Notes: a model not told the origin generated them from the letters alone. Positions 17,561-27,702 are shown, numbered from the stretch's first letter. The stretch is 64,000 nt of DNA from Bacteroides fragilis (GCA_945889005.1 CAMDBI010000013.1:26635-90634); one strand, 5' to 3'. Program-made: numbers and translations.

Positions 17561-18054
17561 ACAGCCTTCAGCGCTGCTTCCAAATTCGGATCTTGTGCAA
17601 TTTCGGGCACTTGCTCGGTATACACTACTGTACCTTTCTCATCTACTACAACTACGGCACGCGAAATAAGTCCAGCCAATGGACCATCGGTCATCAACAC
17701 ACCATAAGCATCGGAGAAGTTGCTATTCTTATATTCCGAAAGAGTTATTACGTTGTCGAGCCCTTCAGCTCCGCAAAAGCGTTTTTGGGCAAAAGGAAGG
17801 TCGCGCGAAATACACAAAACAACTGTATTGCTTAGTTTCGACAGTGCAGCATTGAAATCGCGAACCGACTTGGCACATACTCCTGTGTCGATACTTGGGA
17901 AAATGTTTAAAATAACCTTTTTACCAGCATAATCAGTCAGTGAACCATCAGATAAATCGCTTTTAACAAGTTTAAATGCAGGAGCCTTGCTTCCAACCGC
18001 TGGTAATGTGCCGTTTGTATGTACCGGAGATCCTTTAAATGTAATTGTTGTCAT
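17554..18054 (-). CDS. tpx: Thiol peroxidase Tpx (atypical 2-Cys peroxiredoxin)
   Basis: A 166-residue peroxiredoxin of normal length for Tpx. The peroxidatic cysteine is Cys60 in FPSIDTGVC and the resolving cysteine is Cys94 in RFCGAEGL, the spacing typical of atypical 2-Cys Tpx. It reduces hydrogen peroxide and alkyl peroxides using thioredoxin. It is transcribed toward the decayed DUF4332 gene and is divergent from the SpoIIE phosphatase gene, with a TIR-bounded element between them. Confidence 0.96.
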   Translation of the reverse strand: MTTITFKGSPVHTNGTLPAVGSKAPAFKLVKSDLSDGSLTDYAGKKVILNIFPSIDTGVCAKSVRDFNAALSKLSNTVVLCISRDLPFAQKRFCGAEGLDNVITLSEYKNSNFSDAYGVLMTDGPLAGLISRAVVVVDEKGTVVYTEQVPEIAQDPNLEAALKAVK

Positions 18055-18124
18055 ACTATCAATTTTATTTGTTTGATATAATAAACAGTAAAAATAGTAA
18101 TTAGTTCGAATTATAATTAATAGC

Positions 18125-18287
18125 TATAGGCGTTTAGGTACTCCTCTGTTTTATTACAATTATGAAACCTCTACGAGGTTTTGAAGGTCGTAGACCTTCC
18201 ACAATTGCAATAAATAAATTAACAAACACCCCTCAAATAATCAATATATTGAATTCAATAATATCAATGGCGACCTAAACACCTATA
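18125..18287. mobile_element. MITE-like element with 15-bp terminal inverted repeats
   Basis: TATAGGCGTTTAGGT at 18125-18139 and its complement at 18273-18287 match at 14 of 15 positions. Inside are two adjacent perfect hairpins: AAACCTC-TAC-GAGGTTT (18165-18181) and GAAGGTC-GTA-GACCTTC (18183-18199). No coding frame is present. The rest of the 327-bp gap between tpx and the SpoIIE gene is AT-rich with no clear promoter match. A target duplication could not be defined. Confidence 0.55.
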
Positions 18288-18381
18288 CCTAATAATAAAA
18301 ATTGAACTAGTCTCATTTTTACTTGATAATTTCCGAAAATTTTATTAAACTTACATTAGAAAGAAATAAATGATATAACAC

Positions 18382-20568
18382 ATGAATCGTTTTGCCTTTA
18401 TAATAATAAGTATAATTATTTTATTTTCGACTATTTTATTTGCACAAACCGATTTTCAAAAAACGGCAAATGAAATAGAGTTTTTATTAATTAAAGCAAA
18501 GCAAGACAACAATAAACCTGAAATTGCTAAATATCAGGTAAAAATTGGATATCTATATTGGGAGAACGATCAAAAACAGCAAGCGCTAGATTTTTTTCAA
18601 CAGGCAATAAAAACAAATGAAGATATTGGTAATCAAAATGCAATAAAAACATTGTGTACCAACATTGGAATGATTTATTCCGATCTCAACGATTTTGAAC
18701 AAGCGCTCATGTATTTTAAGAAATCTTTAAGAATCAACCATAAGTCAAATCGCAGAATCGACATAGCATCCGATCAGTTCAATATTTCTAATACATTGCA
18801 AGCAATGAAGAAATACGACGAGTCGAATAAAGCACTTGAAGAAGCATTAACCATTTTTCAAGAAAACGGAGATGTGAAATCTGTAAAGAATTGCTATACA
18901 GTTTTTTATGAAAACTACGAAAAACTTGGTAATAATCAGAAAGCAAAGGAATACTTCGAGTTGTCGGCATCTATTGGCAAGCAACTACAGAAAGAGGAGC
19001 TTAAGCAATTCGAGTCACGAACCAAGCAGGTAGAAGCCTCGTTGGAACAAAAGGAAAAGCTTATTCAAAGTACAAAAGATACTATTTTGAAAATGAGTAG
19101 CGAAATGCGTTTACAAATTGAGTTGCGCGACAAAGAACGAGAACTTTCGCTGTACCGCGAAAAAGCACAAAAAGACGAACTCAACAAACTAGCCGAACGT
19201 GCTCAAAGCCGCAATAGGCTTATTGTTTCAATGGGTGCGGTTTTGCTTTTAGTTGTTGGTTTTTTTATATTTATAGTTTGGCAATTGCGAGAGCGCAAAA
19301 AGGCATATAAGTTGCTCGAATTGAGTAATAAACAAATTGTTGAGCAAAAAGAAGAAATTGAAAAGCAACGCGATATAGCTGAAACCCAAAAACGAAAGGT
19401 TACTGATAGTATAAATTATGCAAAGCGAATTCAAAGTGCTGTAATGCCTCCGCTTAGCCTATTCGAGAAATATTTTCCCGAGCATTTTATATTGTTCAAT
19501 CCTCGCGATATTGTAAGTGGCGATTTTTATTGGATTACACAGAAAGATGGTGTAATTATTGTTGCCGTTGCCGATTGTACAGGACATGGTGTTCCTGGAG
19601 CATTTATGAGTATGTTGGGAGTGGCCTATCTCAACGAAATTGTCAATAAAATAGCTGTAAACCGGCATATTCGTACACTTCACGCCAACGAAATATTAAA
19701 CCAGCTTCGCGACAATGTAATTGCATCGTTGCATCAAACCGGAAAGAGCAACGAATCGAAAGATGGGATGGATATTTCGTTGTGTATAGTCGATTTAGAA
19801 CAAAAGCACCTTCAATATGCCGGAGCGCATAACCCCTTATATATTATCAGGAACAACGAACTCATTCACATAGAGGCCGACCGAATGCCAATTGGTTATT
19901 ACAGAGACATAACAACGCCCTTTATAAATCACGAAATTACCATTGAGAATGGAGACATGGTGTATATGTTTACCGATGGGTATTACGATCAGTTAGGAGG
20001 ACCGAAAAATCAAAAATATTTTTCGGCAAATTTCAGAAAATTATTGCTCGAAATTCATCAACTACCTTTGCCTGTTCAAAGGGAAAAGCTTCAGCAGAGT
20101 AGCTACGAGTGGCGAGGAAGCATGGAACAAATCGACGACCAATTGGTTATTGGTTTCAAAATAAAACCCACAAAAATATCGACAGCCATTACTGACGAAT
20201 ATTCGTGGCCCGACAAACGTGTGCTTATTGCAGAAGATATGGATCTCAATTATTTTTTGTTGTCGGAAGCTTTAAAACCAACAAAGGTTCAAGTTTTTAG
20301 GGTGATGAATGGAGCCGATGCAGTCGATTTTTGCAAAGCTCATGAAATAGATCTTGTTTTGATGGATATTCGTATGCCTGTAATGGATGGTATAGAGGCC
20401 ACTCAAAACATTAGGCAATTTAATCGGAATTTACCTATTGTTGCACAGACTGCACAAAGTGATCCCGAAGACAAGGAAAAAATATTTGCCGTAGGTTGCA
20501 ACGATTATATAGCAAAACCGGTAAACCTTAAAACATTTTTAATGATTTTGAAAAAATATTTATCATAA
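18382..20568 (+). CDS. TPR - membrane - SpoIIE phosphatase - response regulator receiver fusion
   Basis: The 728-residue product has a signal peptide (1-22), five or so tetratricopeptide repeats in the periplasm (30-215), a coiled coil, a membrane helix at about 278-299, and a second coiled coil leading to a PP2C/SpoIIE Ser/Thr phosphatase (about 345-595; GDFYW, ADCTGHGVPGAFMSM, FTDGYYDQ with the metal aspartates). It ends with an intact receiver domain (611-728) with acidic EDMD and phosphoacceptor Asp662 in LMDIRMP. The phosphatase likely controls the phosphorylation of the SiaC-like protein 4 bp downstream; the receiver adds a two-component input. Fusing a receiver behind SpoIIE is unusual. 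Confidence 0.9.
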   Translation: MNRFAFIIISIIILFSTILFAQTDFQKTANEIEFLLIKAKQDNNKPEIAKYQVKIGYLYWENDQKQQALDFFQQAIKTNEDIGNQNAIKTLCTNIGMIYSDLNDFEQALMYFKKSLRINHKSNRRIDIASDQFNISNTLQAMKKYDESNKALEEALTIFQENGDVKSVKNCYTVFYENYEKLGNNQKAKEYFELSASIGKQLQKEELKQFESRTKQVEASLEQKEKLIQSTKDTILKMSSEMRLQIELRDKERELSLYREKAQKDELNKLAERAQSRNRLIVSMGAVLLLVVGFFIFIVWQLRERKKAYKLLELSNKQIVEQKEEIEKQRDIAETQKRKVTDSINYAKRIQSAVMPPLSLFEKYFPEHFILFNPRDIVSGDFYWITQKDGVIIVAVADCTGHGVPGAFMSMLGVAYLNEIVNKIAVNRHIRTLHANEILNQLRDNVIASLHQTGKSNESKDGMDISLCIVDLEQKHLQYAGAHNPLYIIRNNELIHIEADRMPIGYYRDITTPFINHEITIENGDMVYMFTDGYYDQLGGPKNQKYFSANFRKLLLEIHQLPLPVQREKLQQSSYEWRGSMEQIDDQLVIGFKIKPTKISTAITDEYSWPDKRVLIAEDMDLNYFLLSEALKPTKVQVFRVMNGADAVDFCKAHEIDLVLMDIRMPVMDGIEATQNIRQFNRNLPIVAQTAQSDPEDKEKIFAVGCNDYIAKPVNLKTFLMILKKYLS

Positions 20569-20572
20569 CAAC

Positions 20573-20947
20573 ATGGAAGCATTAAAAATTTCGCCAACAC
20601 AATCGACACCTAGTGTTAGGTTTTCGACCGATGGGTTTTTCGAAATATCAGGGAATTCGTTGCCCGAAGATGTACATTTATTTTATGGCTCAATTTTTGA
20701 GTGGATCGAAAAGTTTTCGTTATCGCCCACACAAAAAGTATCTATGACTTTTAAAATGTCATATTTCAATTCGGCATCTTCAAAAATAATATTGGAACTT
20801 ATGAATCGACTCGAAGAGTTATTTAAAAAAGGTATTGATGTTGAAATTCATTGGTTGTATCTCGAAATCGACGAAGATATGCTCGAGTCGGGGCGCGAAT
20901 ACGCCGAAATGATATCTATTCCTTTTTCTTTCGAAAAATATGTTTAA
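20573..20947 (+). CDS. SiaC-like (DUF1987) regulatory phosphoprotein
   Basis: A 124-residue protein of the SiaC/DUF1987 family. The sequence MSYFNSASSK holds Ser67 at the place where SiaC of Pseudomonas carries its phosphorylated Thr68, and LPEDVHLFYGSIFEWIE is the conserved N-terminal helix. In the known SiaABC partner switch a SpoIIE phosphatase (SiaA) dephosphorylates SiaC and a kinase (SiaB) phosphorylates it, controlling c-di-GMP and biofilm. Here the phosphatase is adjacent and the kinase is absent from the window. The identity of Ser67 as the phosphosite is inference from the motif. Confidence 0.85.
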   Translation: MEALKISPTQSTPSVRFSTDGFFEISGNSLPEDVHLFYGSIFEWIEKFSLSPTQKVSMTFKMSYFNSASSKIILELMNRLEELFKKGIDVEIHWLYLEIDEDMLESGREYAEMISIPFSFEKYV

Positions 20948-20970
20948 TAATTAATAACTAACAGCCAATC

Positions 20971-22746
20971 ATGAAAATACAATCTGTAAAAATTACTTTG
21001 TTTGTATTTGTAATGGCTATGTTGCAAATTCAAATTATTGCGCAAGCTCCTCTGAAACATGAAAAGAAAACATACCGCTCGCCCGAGGGGAAATTATATG
21101 TTCAAAAGGAATTGCCAATATATTTACGCATAGCTACTTCGCCAGCCGAAAATGCTCCTACTTATCTTCTCAAAAGTGAAGTAACCAGCAAATATTCGAA
21201 CCCGATGTATCTCGATGCCGAAGGGTATAATACCTTTCGTGCGCCCTCATGTGTCGATACAGTTACTCTCAAAACTGTGCTTCCAGAGCAGGATATTGTT
21301 TTCGAAGTGTATGCCGATAGTCATTCGCCGTTAACCAATGCAAAATTTGCTAATGCAAAAACAAAGCTTCACAAAGGGAAGAACTATACCCGAGGAAGTG
21401 CAGAAATTGTTATGGAAGCCAGCGACGCTTTATCGGGTGTAAGTGCGATATATTATTCGGTCGATTCGGTCGATTTTAAAGAATATGCCGGCCAATTGTT
21501 GCTCGAAAAAGAAAAAGAGTACAATTTGCAATACTACGCGGTAGACAATGTCGGAAATGCAGAAAAAGTAAAAAGTTTTATTGTTGTTGTCGATAAATCG
21601 ACTCCCAAAACAAAGCTATCATTATCAGGGAGTGTCAAGGACAATGTATTGGCTGCCAATGTAAAGATTTTGTTAAATGCTGAGGACAATGGAATAGGGC
21701 TGTCAAAAATTATGTATAAAATTGATGAAGGACCCGAACATATTTTTTTAAAATCGATTGATGCAGCTCGTATCGAACAGGGCGAACATAAATTGACATT
21801 TTGGTCTGTTGATCAGGTCGAAAATAAAGAAGAAGATCAGGTTTTTGATTTTTATGTCGACAAAACACCCCCTGCTATTGTTCAGGAAATTATCGGGAAA
21901 AGCTTTGTTGCCAACGGGCGTGAGTTTTCGTCGGGACGGTCGCAGTTAAAAATAACTACTTTTGACAACAAATCTGGCGTTAAAGAAGTATTCTATTCGA
22001 TCAATAATGGTGAATATAAACTCTACGAGAAACCCATTTATTTAGCCAACTCTCAGGGTAATCTGGCAATTAAAAGCTACGCGGTTGATTTTGTTGGCAA
22101 TAGAAGTGTTTACGACGAAAGCGAGTCTGGCAAAAGTTCATATTCGTATGTCGATCTTACTGGTCCTTCGCTCAATGGAAGTTTCGATGGACCTCTATTT
22201 GTATACAACGATACTGTTTTTGTCAACAATCAAACTAAAATTAAACTTAAAGCCGACGATGCCGAATCGGGTTTAAACAGAATTGAATATAGTGTCAATC
22301 AGGGCGATATTGCTGTTTACGACAAACCTGTAATTATTGAAACCGAAGGTTTTGTAAATCTCAAATACATAGGTTACGACAATGTCGACAATACCAACAA
22401 CAACAATATGGTATTTTTTGTCGACAAGACCGGCCCCGAAGTTTTTTATCGTTTTAGTTCACCAGTTAAAAATATATCAAAGTCTGAAGAACAAACCGTT
22501 GAACTTTACCCCAATCATGTAGTGTTGTTTGTTTCGGCTACCGATCTTTTTACAGGTTTTTCGAAAATGACTTATTCAATCAATGGTTCGGTCGAAAAGG
22601 CATTTAGCGGTATCATATCAGATTTTCCGGCAAGCGAAAAAAACACAATTGTAATAAAAGCTTACGATAAGCTAGGAAATGTTACTCAGAAAGATGTTGT
22701 TTTTGGTATCGACAAATCAATCAATAAAAACATTGCATCGAAATAA
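20971..22746 (+). CDS. Exported protein with OmpL47-type Ig-like repeats
   Basis: A signal peptide (1-24) is followed by about 560 residues of repeated beta-sandwich units. Four units end with the same pattern, a (V/I)D(K/L)(S/T)xP linker after YYAVDNVGN, YAVDFVGN, YIGYDNVDN or FWSVDQVEN, the hallmark of OmpL47-type repeats (IxYSVD...G...Y...A.D..GN). Such repeats occur in surface or periplasmic proteins; no catalytic domain is seen. It is 23 bp downstream of the SiaC-like gene, so it belongs to the same transcription unit, and it may be an output or sensor of the phosphatase module. Its stop is 7 bp from the convergent PorE-like gene. Confidence 0.78.
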   Translation: MKIQSVKITLFVFVMAMLQIQIIAQAPLKHEKKTYRSPEGKLYVQKELPIYLRIATSPAENAPTYLLKSEVTSKYSNPMYLDAEGYNTFRAPSCVDTVTLKTVLPEQDIVFEVYADSHSPLTNAKFANAKTKLHKGKNYTRGSAEIVMEASDALSGVSAIYYSVDSVDFKEYAGQLLLEKEKEYNLQYYAVDNVGNAEKVKSFIVVVDKSTPKTKLSLSGSVKDNVLAANVKILLNAEDNGIGLSKIMYKIDEGPEHIFLKSIDAARIEQGEHKLTFWSVDQVENKEEDQVFDFYVDKTPPAIVQEIIGKSFVANGREFSSGRSQLKITTFDNKSGVKEVFYSINNGEYKLYEKPIYLANSQGNLAIKSYAVDFVGNRSVYDESESGKSSYSYVDLTGPSLNGSFDGPLFVYNDTVFVNNQTKIKLKADDAESGLNRIEYSVNQGDIAVYDKPVIIETEGFVNLKYIGYDNVDNTNNNNMVFFVDKTGPEVFYRFSSPVKNISKSEEQTVELYPNHVVLFVSATDLFTGFSKMTYSINGSVEKAFSGIISDFPASEKNTIVIKAYDKLGNVTQKDVVFGIDKSINKNIASK

Positions 22747-22753
22747 CACTCGA

Positions 22754-24748
22754 TTATTTCTGAGGAATATAGTCGGTTCTTAATACACGAAATTCTGTAC
22801 GACGGTTTATTTGGTTTGCAAATTCTTGTTCGTCTAAAGTTAAAGTATTAATAAAGTTTTCGTCCAAAATGGTTCCCAATTTCAAGAATGTAAAATCTTT
22901 TACAATTTTCTCGTCCACTTCTTTGGGTTTCGATTTGCCATAGCCCTTTGCTGTTAAGCGGTCTGTAGCTATTCCTTTTTCAATTAAAAAATTTACAACA
23001 CTTTGGGCTCGTTTTTGCGAAAGTTCTACGTTTGCTTGTTCGCTACCTCGTGAATCTGTGTGCGACATCAACTCGATAGTAATATTGGGGTTGTCGTTGA
23101 GTGTTTCGACCAATTTGTCGAGAGCCACCATCGATTCGGGGCGCAAATCCCATTTGCCGAAATCGTAGAAAATATTTGGCAATTCAATAGGTTTGGCAAT
23201 AGAAGCCAAGCTAATAGTAACTTTAAATTCTTTGCTTTTGTCAACCCCTTTGGTCGATTCGCGTTGTTTGCCATTCAAAAAACCTTCGTGCGAACCTATG
23301 AAAACATAATCGGTACCCGGTTTCAATGTAAATTTGAAACTTCCATCGCCTATGGTTTTAAATTCGGCAGTGCTACCATCGCTACTAATAAGTCTAACAG
23401 TCGACGACTCGAGCGGTTTCGATGTTTTTTCGTCAACAACAACACCCGAAGCCGTAAAACGCAATGGAGGAAGAGTAAATGAGTAAATATCGGCATCGGT
23501 TCGGTTGTTACGAACCGAACTAAAGAATCCCTTTTCATTTTCGGCTTGAAAAACAATACCAAAATCGTCGCCCGCACTGTTCATGGGGTAACGAAGGTTT
23601 TCAATTTTCATTTGACCGGCTGCATCTTTCACTACTTTAAAAATATCTAAGCCTCCAAGTCCAATATGACTATTTGACGAAAAATACAAAGTTCCATCGG
23701 GGTGTACATAAGGGTAAAGCTCTTTTCCAGCGGTATTTACAGGAGCCCCAACATTTTCGGGTGCGCCCCAGTCTTCACTAGCCGAAGCTCTCGACACTTT
23801 CCAAATGTCCATATCGCCCATGCCTCCGGGCAAATCTGATGCGAAATATAGCGTTAATTCATCGGGCGAAATAGCCGGGTGGGCAATGGTTACACTGTCC
23901 TCAGCAATTTCGAGTGCTTTGGGAGTTGCCCAACCTTGTCCTTGAAATTGTGTTGTATATATTTTACAACCATTGGGTTTGTTTTTTACTTTTTTGCAGG
24001 AGGTAAAATACATAGTTGAAAAATTGTTGTTGAAGCATGTAGCGCCTTCTTCGTCGATAGAGTTTATTTCAATGTTTTCGATCGAAACCGGATCGCTCCA
24101 TTTGTCTTTGCGGTCGAGACGCGAAAAGAATATATCGGGAGGGTTTTGTCCCGTAATATCGCTTTCTTTGGGTGTAAGGTTGCCCTTGCGTGTTGAGGTA
24201 AAGTACAATTCGCCATAATCGGCACGCGAAAACGACGGACAAAAATCTTCGGCACGCGAGTTAAAAAATTTCATATTTTCGACCTGATAGCCATTTGGGC
24301 TTTTTGTCCATTTCTGTGCCAATTTGCACGATTCAACACCGTTTTCGCCTCTGATATCGCCAGGTACTAATTCTTTGTATTTTTTGTAATACTCTTCGGC
24401 TTCTTTGTATTCTTCGGTCATTTTCAGGGCATCTGCCAAATACAAAAAAACTATTGGATCTTTATATTCCTTTTCAATAGCTTTTTTGAGCCACAACTGG
24501 GTTTTCTTGGCATCGCTTATACGTCTGTAGCAATCGCCAATCATAAAAAGTATTTCACCCTTTTTCTCTTTATACTTTTCTTCGTAAGTAGTATAGTCGT
24601 AAATACTTTTCAATTCTTCGATAGCACTAAGCCATTCGCCGGCGGTGTAGGTTGCATAAGCACGTTGAAAATCTTTTTCTGGCGAACCTATTACTTTGCT
24701 GAAAATCAATACAAAAAGTAGTGTGGCAAAAAATCTGGCTGGTTTCAT
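22754..24748 (-). CDS. PorE-like OmpA-family protein (TPR, PD40 propeller, CarboxypepD_reg, OmpA)
   Basis: Domain order in this 664-residue protein is signal peptide (1-21), TPR (25-135), a beta-propeller of PD40-type blades (about 165-425; PSFSRADYGELYFTS, ISPDELTLYFASD, VHPDGTLYFSS), a carboxypeptidase-regulatory-like beta domain (about 435-515) and an OmpA peptidoglycan-binding domain (about 535-660; LMSHTDSRGS and NRRTEFRVL). This exact order is that of PorE, a T9SS component in Porphyromonas linked to the PorKLMN core and peptidoglycan. Gliding proteins with similar domains are the alternative. No other T9SS core gene lies next to it. Confidence 0.8.
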   Translation of the reverse strand: MKPARFFATLLFVLIFSKVIGSPEKDFQRAYATYTAGEWLSAIEELKSIYDYTTYEEKYKEKKGEILFMIGDCYRRISDAKKTQLWLKKAIEKEYKDPIVFLYLADALKMTEEYKEAEEYYKKYKELVPGDIRGENGVESCKLAQKWTKSPNGYQVENMKFFNSRAEDFCPSFSRADYGELYFTSTRKGNLTPKESDITGQNPPDIFFSRLDRKDKWSDPVSIENIEINSIDEEGATCFNNNFSTMYFTSCKKVKNKPNGCKIYTTQFQGQGWATPKALEIAEDSVTIAHPAISPDELTLYFASDLPGGMGDMDIWKVSRASASEDWGAPENVGAPVNTAGKELYPYVHPDGTLYFSSNSHIGLGGLDIFKVVKDAAGQMKIENLRYPMNSAGDDFGIVFQAENEKGFFSSVRNNRTDADIYSFTLPPLRFTASGVVVDEKTSKPLESSTVRLISSDGSTAEFKTIGDGSFKFTLKPGTDYVFIGSHEGFLNGKQRESTKGVDKSKEFKVTISLASIAKPIELPNIFYDFGKWDLRPESMVALDKLVETLNDNPNITIELMSHTDSRGSEQANVELSQKRAQSVVNFLIEKGIATDRLTAKGYGKSKPKEVDEKIVKDFTFLKLGTILDENFINTLTLDEQEFANQINRRTEFRVLRTDYIPQK

Positions 24749-24817
24749 ATAGCTAAATCTGTGTTAATCAAACTTGAAACGGTAAATGTAAGTTTTTATT
24801 ATAAAAAAATCAACATC

Positions 24818-27664
24818 TTATGAAAAACTCGCGCACGAACAAACCAAATTTCTATCGCCATATGCATCGTCGGTTCTCGACACGTATGGGAAGAATTTAT
24901 TTTCTTTTATCCATTCGAGCGGGAAAGCTGCTTTTTCGCGGCTATACGGATGCATCCAAGTGTCGTTGACCAATTCTTCTGAGGTATGTGGGGCGTTCTT
25001 CAAAACATTGTCCGATTTATCTGCTTTTCCTTCCGAAATTTCAATTACTTCGTTGTAAATGTTTTTGAGAGCATCAACAAATCGGTCGAGCTCATCTTTC
25101 GATTCACTTTCGGTAGGTTCTATCATGAGTGTACCATGTACGGGAAACGAAACTGTAGGTGCGTGAAACCCATAATCCATAAGACGTTTAGCAATATCAG
25201 TTTCTAGTATATCGGCCATAGCCTTAAATGGTCGGCAATCGATTATCATTTCATGCGCAGAAGTGCCATTTTCGCCGGTAAAAACTATACCAAAGTTTTC
25301 TTTGAGGCAAGCAGCCAAGTAGTTGGCGTTGAGTATGGCGTATTTGGTCGATTGAGCAAGACCTTCGGCGCCTAACAATTTAATGTAACCATAAGAAATA
25401 ATGGAAATAAGAGCGCTACCCCAAGGCGATGCCGAAATAGTGCCTACTCCGTTTTTACCTCCAACAGGTACAGTAGGGTGAGTAGGCAAAAATTCGACCA
25501 AATGGTCGGCAACACAAATTGGGCCCATTCCGGGACCACCTCCCCCATGTGGTATGGCAAATGTTTTGTGCAAATTGAGGTGGCAAACATCTACCCCAAG
25601 AGTTCCTGGATTGGTAAGACCTACCTGAGCATTCATATTGGCTCCATCCATATATACCTGCCCTCCATGCGTGTGAATAATTTCAATCATTTCGCGCACG
25701 GTGCTTTCAAACACTCCATAAGTTGAGGGGTACGTGAGCATAAAGGCTGCAAGTTTGTCGCTATATTGTTCGGCTTTGGTTTTGAGGTCTTCCATCGAAA
25801 TAAAACCATTTTGATCGCAAGCAACAACTACAATGTCGAGGCCTGCCATGGCTGCACTTGCCGGATTGGTACCATGTGCCGAAGCTGGAATAAGTACTAT
25901 GTTTCTACGAAGCTGATTTTTTTTAATAAAAAATTGACGGATAACCATGAGTCCGGCATACTCGCCGGCAGCACCGGAGTTTGGTTGAAACGAAATGCCA
26001 TCGAACCCGGTTATTTCTTTCAACATTTCGCCTAGTTCGAACAGTATTTGTTGATAGCCTTCAACCTGATTGAGCGGAGCAAAAGGGTGAATATTGGTAA
26101 AAGCAGACCAGCTTAGTGGCATCATTTCGGTAGCGGCATTGAGTTTCATGGTGCAGCTACCAAGCGAAATCATGGAATGAGTTAGAGAAATATCGCGGTT
26201 CTCGAGTTTTTTGATATAGCGCATGAGTTGAGTCTCGGTGCGGTATTGGTTAAAAACATGGTGACTAAGTATTGTCGATTTGCGCCTGAGCGACTCTTTG
26301 AGGCAATAATTTTCTTCGATAATCGAAACCGGACGGTAGCGTTTTATAACTGCTTTAGCAAAAACTTCTACCAGATTGTTGAGATCTTCGACGGTAATAG
26401 TTTCATCCAAACTAAGGCAAACGGTATATTTTCCAATGTAATTGAGATTTATAGAGCTTTCTTCGGCTATACGTTTTATTTCTTCAGCAGTAATTTCTTT
26501 GGGTGTAGTAATGGTGAGGGTGTCGAAAAAGTTTTCGTTCTCAATTTTATATCCTAGTTCAGCTAAACGACGAGCAAGAGTTGAGGTCGCGCATTGTATG
26601 TGGTTTGCAATTCGTGTAAGCCCTTCATTACCATGATATACAGCATACATACCTGCCATTGTTGCAAGAAGTGCTTGCGAAGTGCATATATTGGAAGTAG
26701 CGCGTTCTCTTTTAATATGTTGTTCGCGTGTTTGTAATGCCATTCGAAGGGCTGTTTTGCCACGGCGGTCCTTGGTAAGTCCAATAATTCTTCCGGGGAT
26801 AGCGCGTTTGTATTTGTCGCGGGTTGCAAAATAGGCTGCATGAGGGCCACCATAACCCATCGGTATTCCAAAACGTTGAGTAGTTCCGAGCACCACATCG
26901 GCTCCCCATTCGCCGGGAGGAGTGAGCAATACAAGGCTCATAATGTCTGCAGCTACGGCTGTGGTTACAGAAAGGCTTTGCATTTTTTCTACAAAAGGCT
27001 TGTAGTCTAGTATTTCGCCATCGGCTCCGGGGTATTGAAGCAATACACCATAAATATTTGAAGTGAAATCGAAGGTTTTGTAGTCGCCAGTAACTACATT
27101 GATTCCAAGAGGTATAGCTCTTGTTTTGACCACTTCGATAGTTTGTTCGAAAATATTATTATCGACAAAAAAAGTGGTTTTAGCTTTGTCGGTTCTACTG
27201 TTGAAGAGCATAATCATGGCTTCGGCCGCTGCTGTAGCTTCGTCCAGAAGCGAGGCATTGGCTATTTCCATGCCGGTAAGGTCGAGCACCATGGTCTGAA
27301 AATTGAGTAGTGCTTCTAATCGACCTTGCGAAATTTCTGCCTGATAAGGTGTATATGAGGTGTACCACGATGGGTTTTCGAATATATTGCGTAAAATTGG
27401 CGATGGCATTATGGTGTTGTAATATCCACGACCTATATATGTTTTGAATTGTTTGTTTTTATTGGCTATTTCGGCAATATGTCGCAGATATTCAAACTCG
27501 CTCATGGGTTCATCTAAATGCAATGGGCGTTTGAGGCGAATCGAAGCAGGTACAGTCATTTCAATGAGTTCGTCGATTGTTGAAAATCCTATTTTTTTTA
27601 ACATTTCCTGTGTTTCGGTCTCATTGGGCCCGATGTGGCGATTTTTGAAGGAGTCGAATGACAT
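24818..27664 (-). CDS. gcvP: Glycine dehydrogenase (decarboxylating), P-protein
   Basis: A 948-residue homodimeric-type P-protein with both halves fused. The PLP lysine is about Lys700 in NLHKTFAIPHGGGGPG, next to the glycine-rich loop of the C-terminal half; GSCTMKLNAATEMMP and PHPxxPLNQVEGYQ-like segments are also intact. It decarboxylates glycine and passes the aminomethyl group to the H-protein in the glycine cleavage system. The genes for H, T and L proteins are not adjacent. The 5' leader is only about 25 nt, too short for a glycine riboswitch. Confidence 0.97.
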   Translation of the reverse strand: MSFDSFKNRHIGPNETETQEMLKKIGFSTIDELIEMTVPASIRLKRPLHLDEPMSEFEYLRHIAEIANKNKQFKTYIGRGYYNTIMPSPILRNIFENPSWYTSYTPYQAEISQGRLEALLNFQTMVLDLTGMEIANASLLDEATAAAEAMIMLFNSRTDKAKTTFFVDNNIFEQTIEVVKTRAIPLGINVVTGDYKTFDFTSNIYGVLLQYPGADGEILDYKPFVEKMQSLSVTTAVAADIMSLVLLTPPGEWGADVVLGTTQRFGIPMGYGGPHAAYFATRDKYKRAIPGRIIGLTKDRRGKTALRMALQTREQHIKRERATSNICTSQALLATMAGMYAVYHGNEGLTRIANHIQCATSTLARRLAELGYKIENENFFDTLTITTPKEITAEEIKRIAEESSINLNYIGKYTVCLSLDETITVEDLNNLVEVFAKAVIKRYRPVSIIEENYCLKESLRRKSTILSHHVFNQYRTETQLMRYIKKLENRDISLTHSMISLGSCTMKLNAATEMMPLSWSAFTNIHPFAPLNQVEGYQQILFELGEMLKEITGFDGISFQPNSGAAGEYAGLMVIRQFFIKKNQLRRNIVLIPASAHGTNPASAAMAGLDIVVVACDQNGFISMEDLKTKAEQYSDKLAAFMLTYPSTYGVFESTVREMIEIIHTHGGQVYMDGANMNAQVGLTNPGTLGVDVCHLNLHKTFAIPHGGGGPGMGPICVADHLVEFLPTHPTVPVGGKNGVGTISASPWGSALISIISYGYIKLLGAEGLAQSTKYAILNANYLAACLKENFGIVFTGENGTSAHEMIIDCRPFKAMADILETDIAKRLMDYGFHAPTVSFPVHGTLMIEPTESESKDELDRFVDALKNIYNEVIEISEGKADKSDNVLKNAPHTSEELVNDTWMHPYSREKAAFPLEWIKENKFFPYVSRTDDAYGDRNLVCSCASFS

Positions 27665-27694
27665 GTTTTTTCTTATTTGAAGTATTTAAGGTTG

Positions 27695-27702
27695 CAAAGG
27701 TA
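27695..27702 (-). promoter_or_regulatory. Bacteroidota -7 box upstream of gcvP
   Basis: The minus strand reads TACCTTTG, matching TAnnTTTG, 31 bp before the gcvP ATG. A small inverted repeat (ATCAAC and GTTGAT, about 27737-27757) further upstream could be an operator. Confidence 0.55.
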
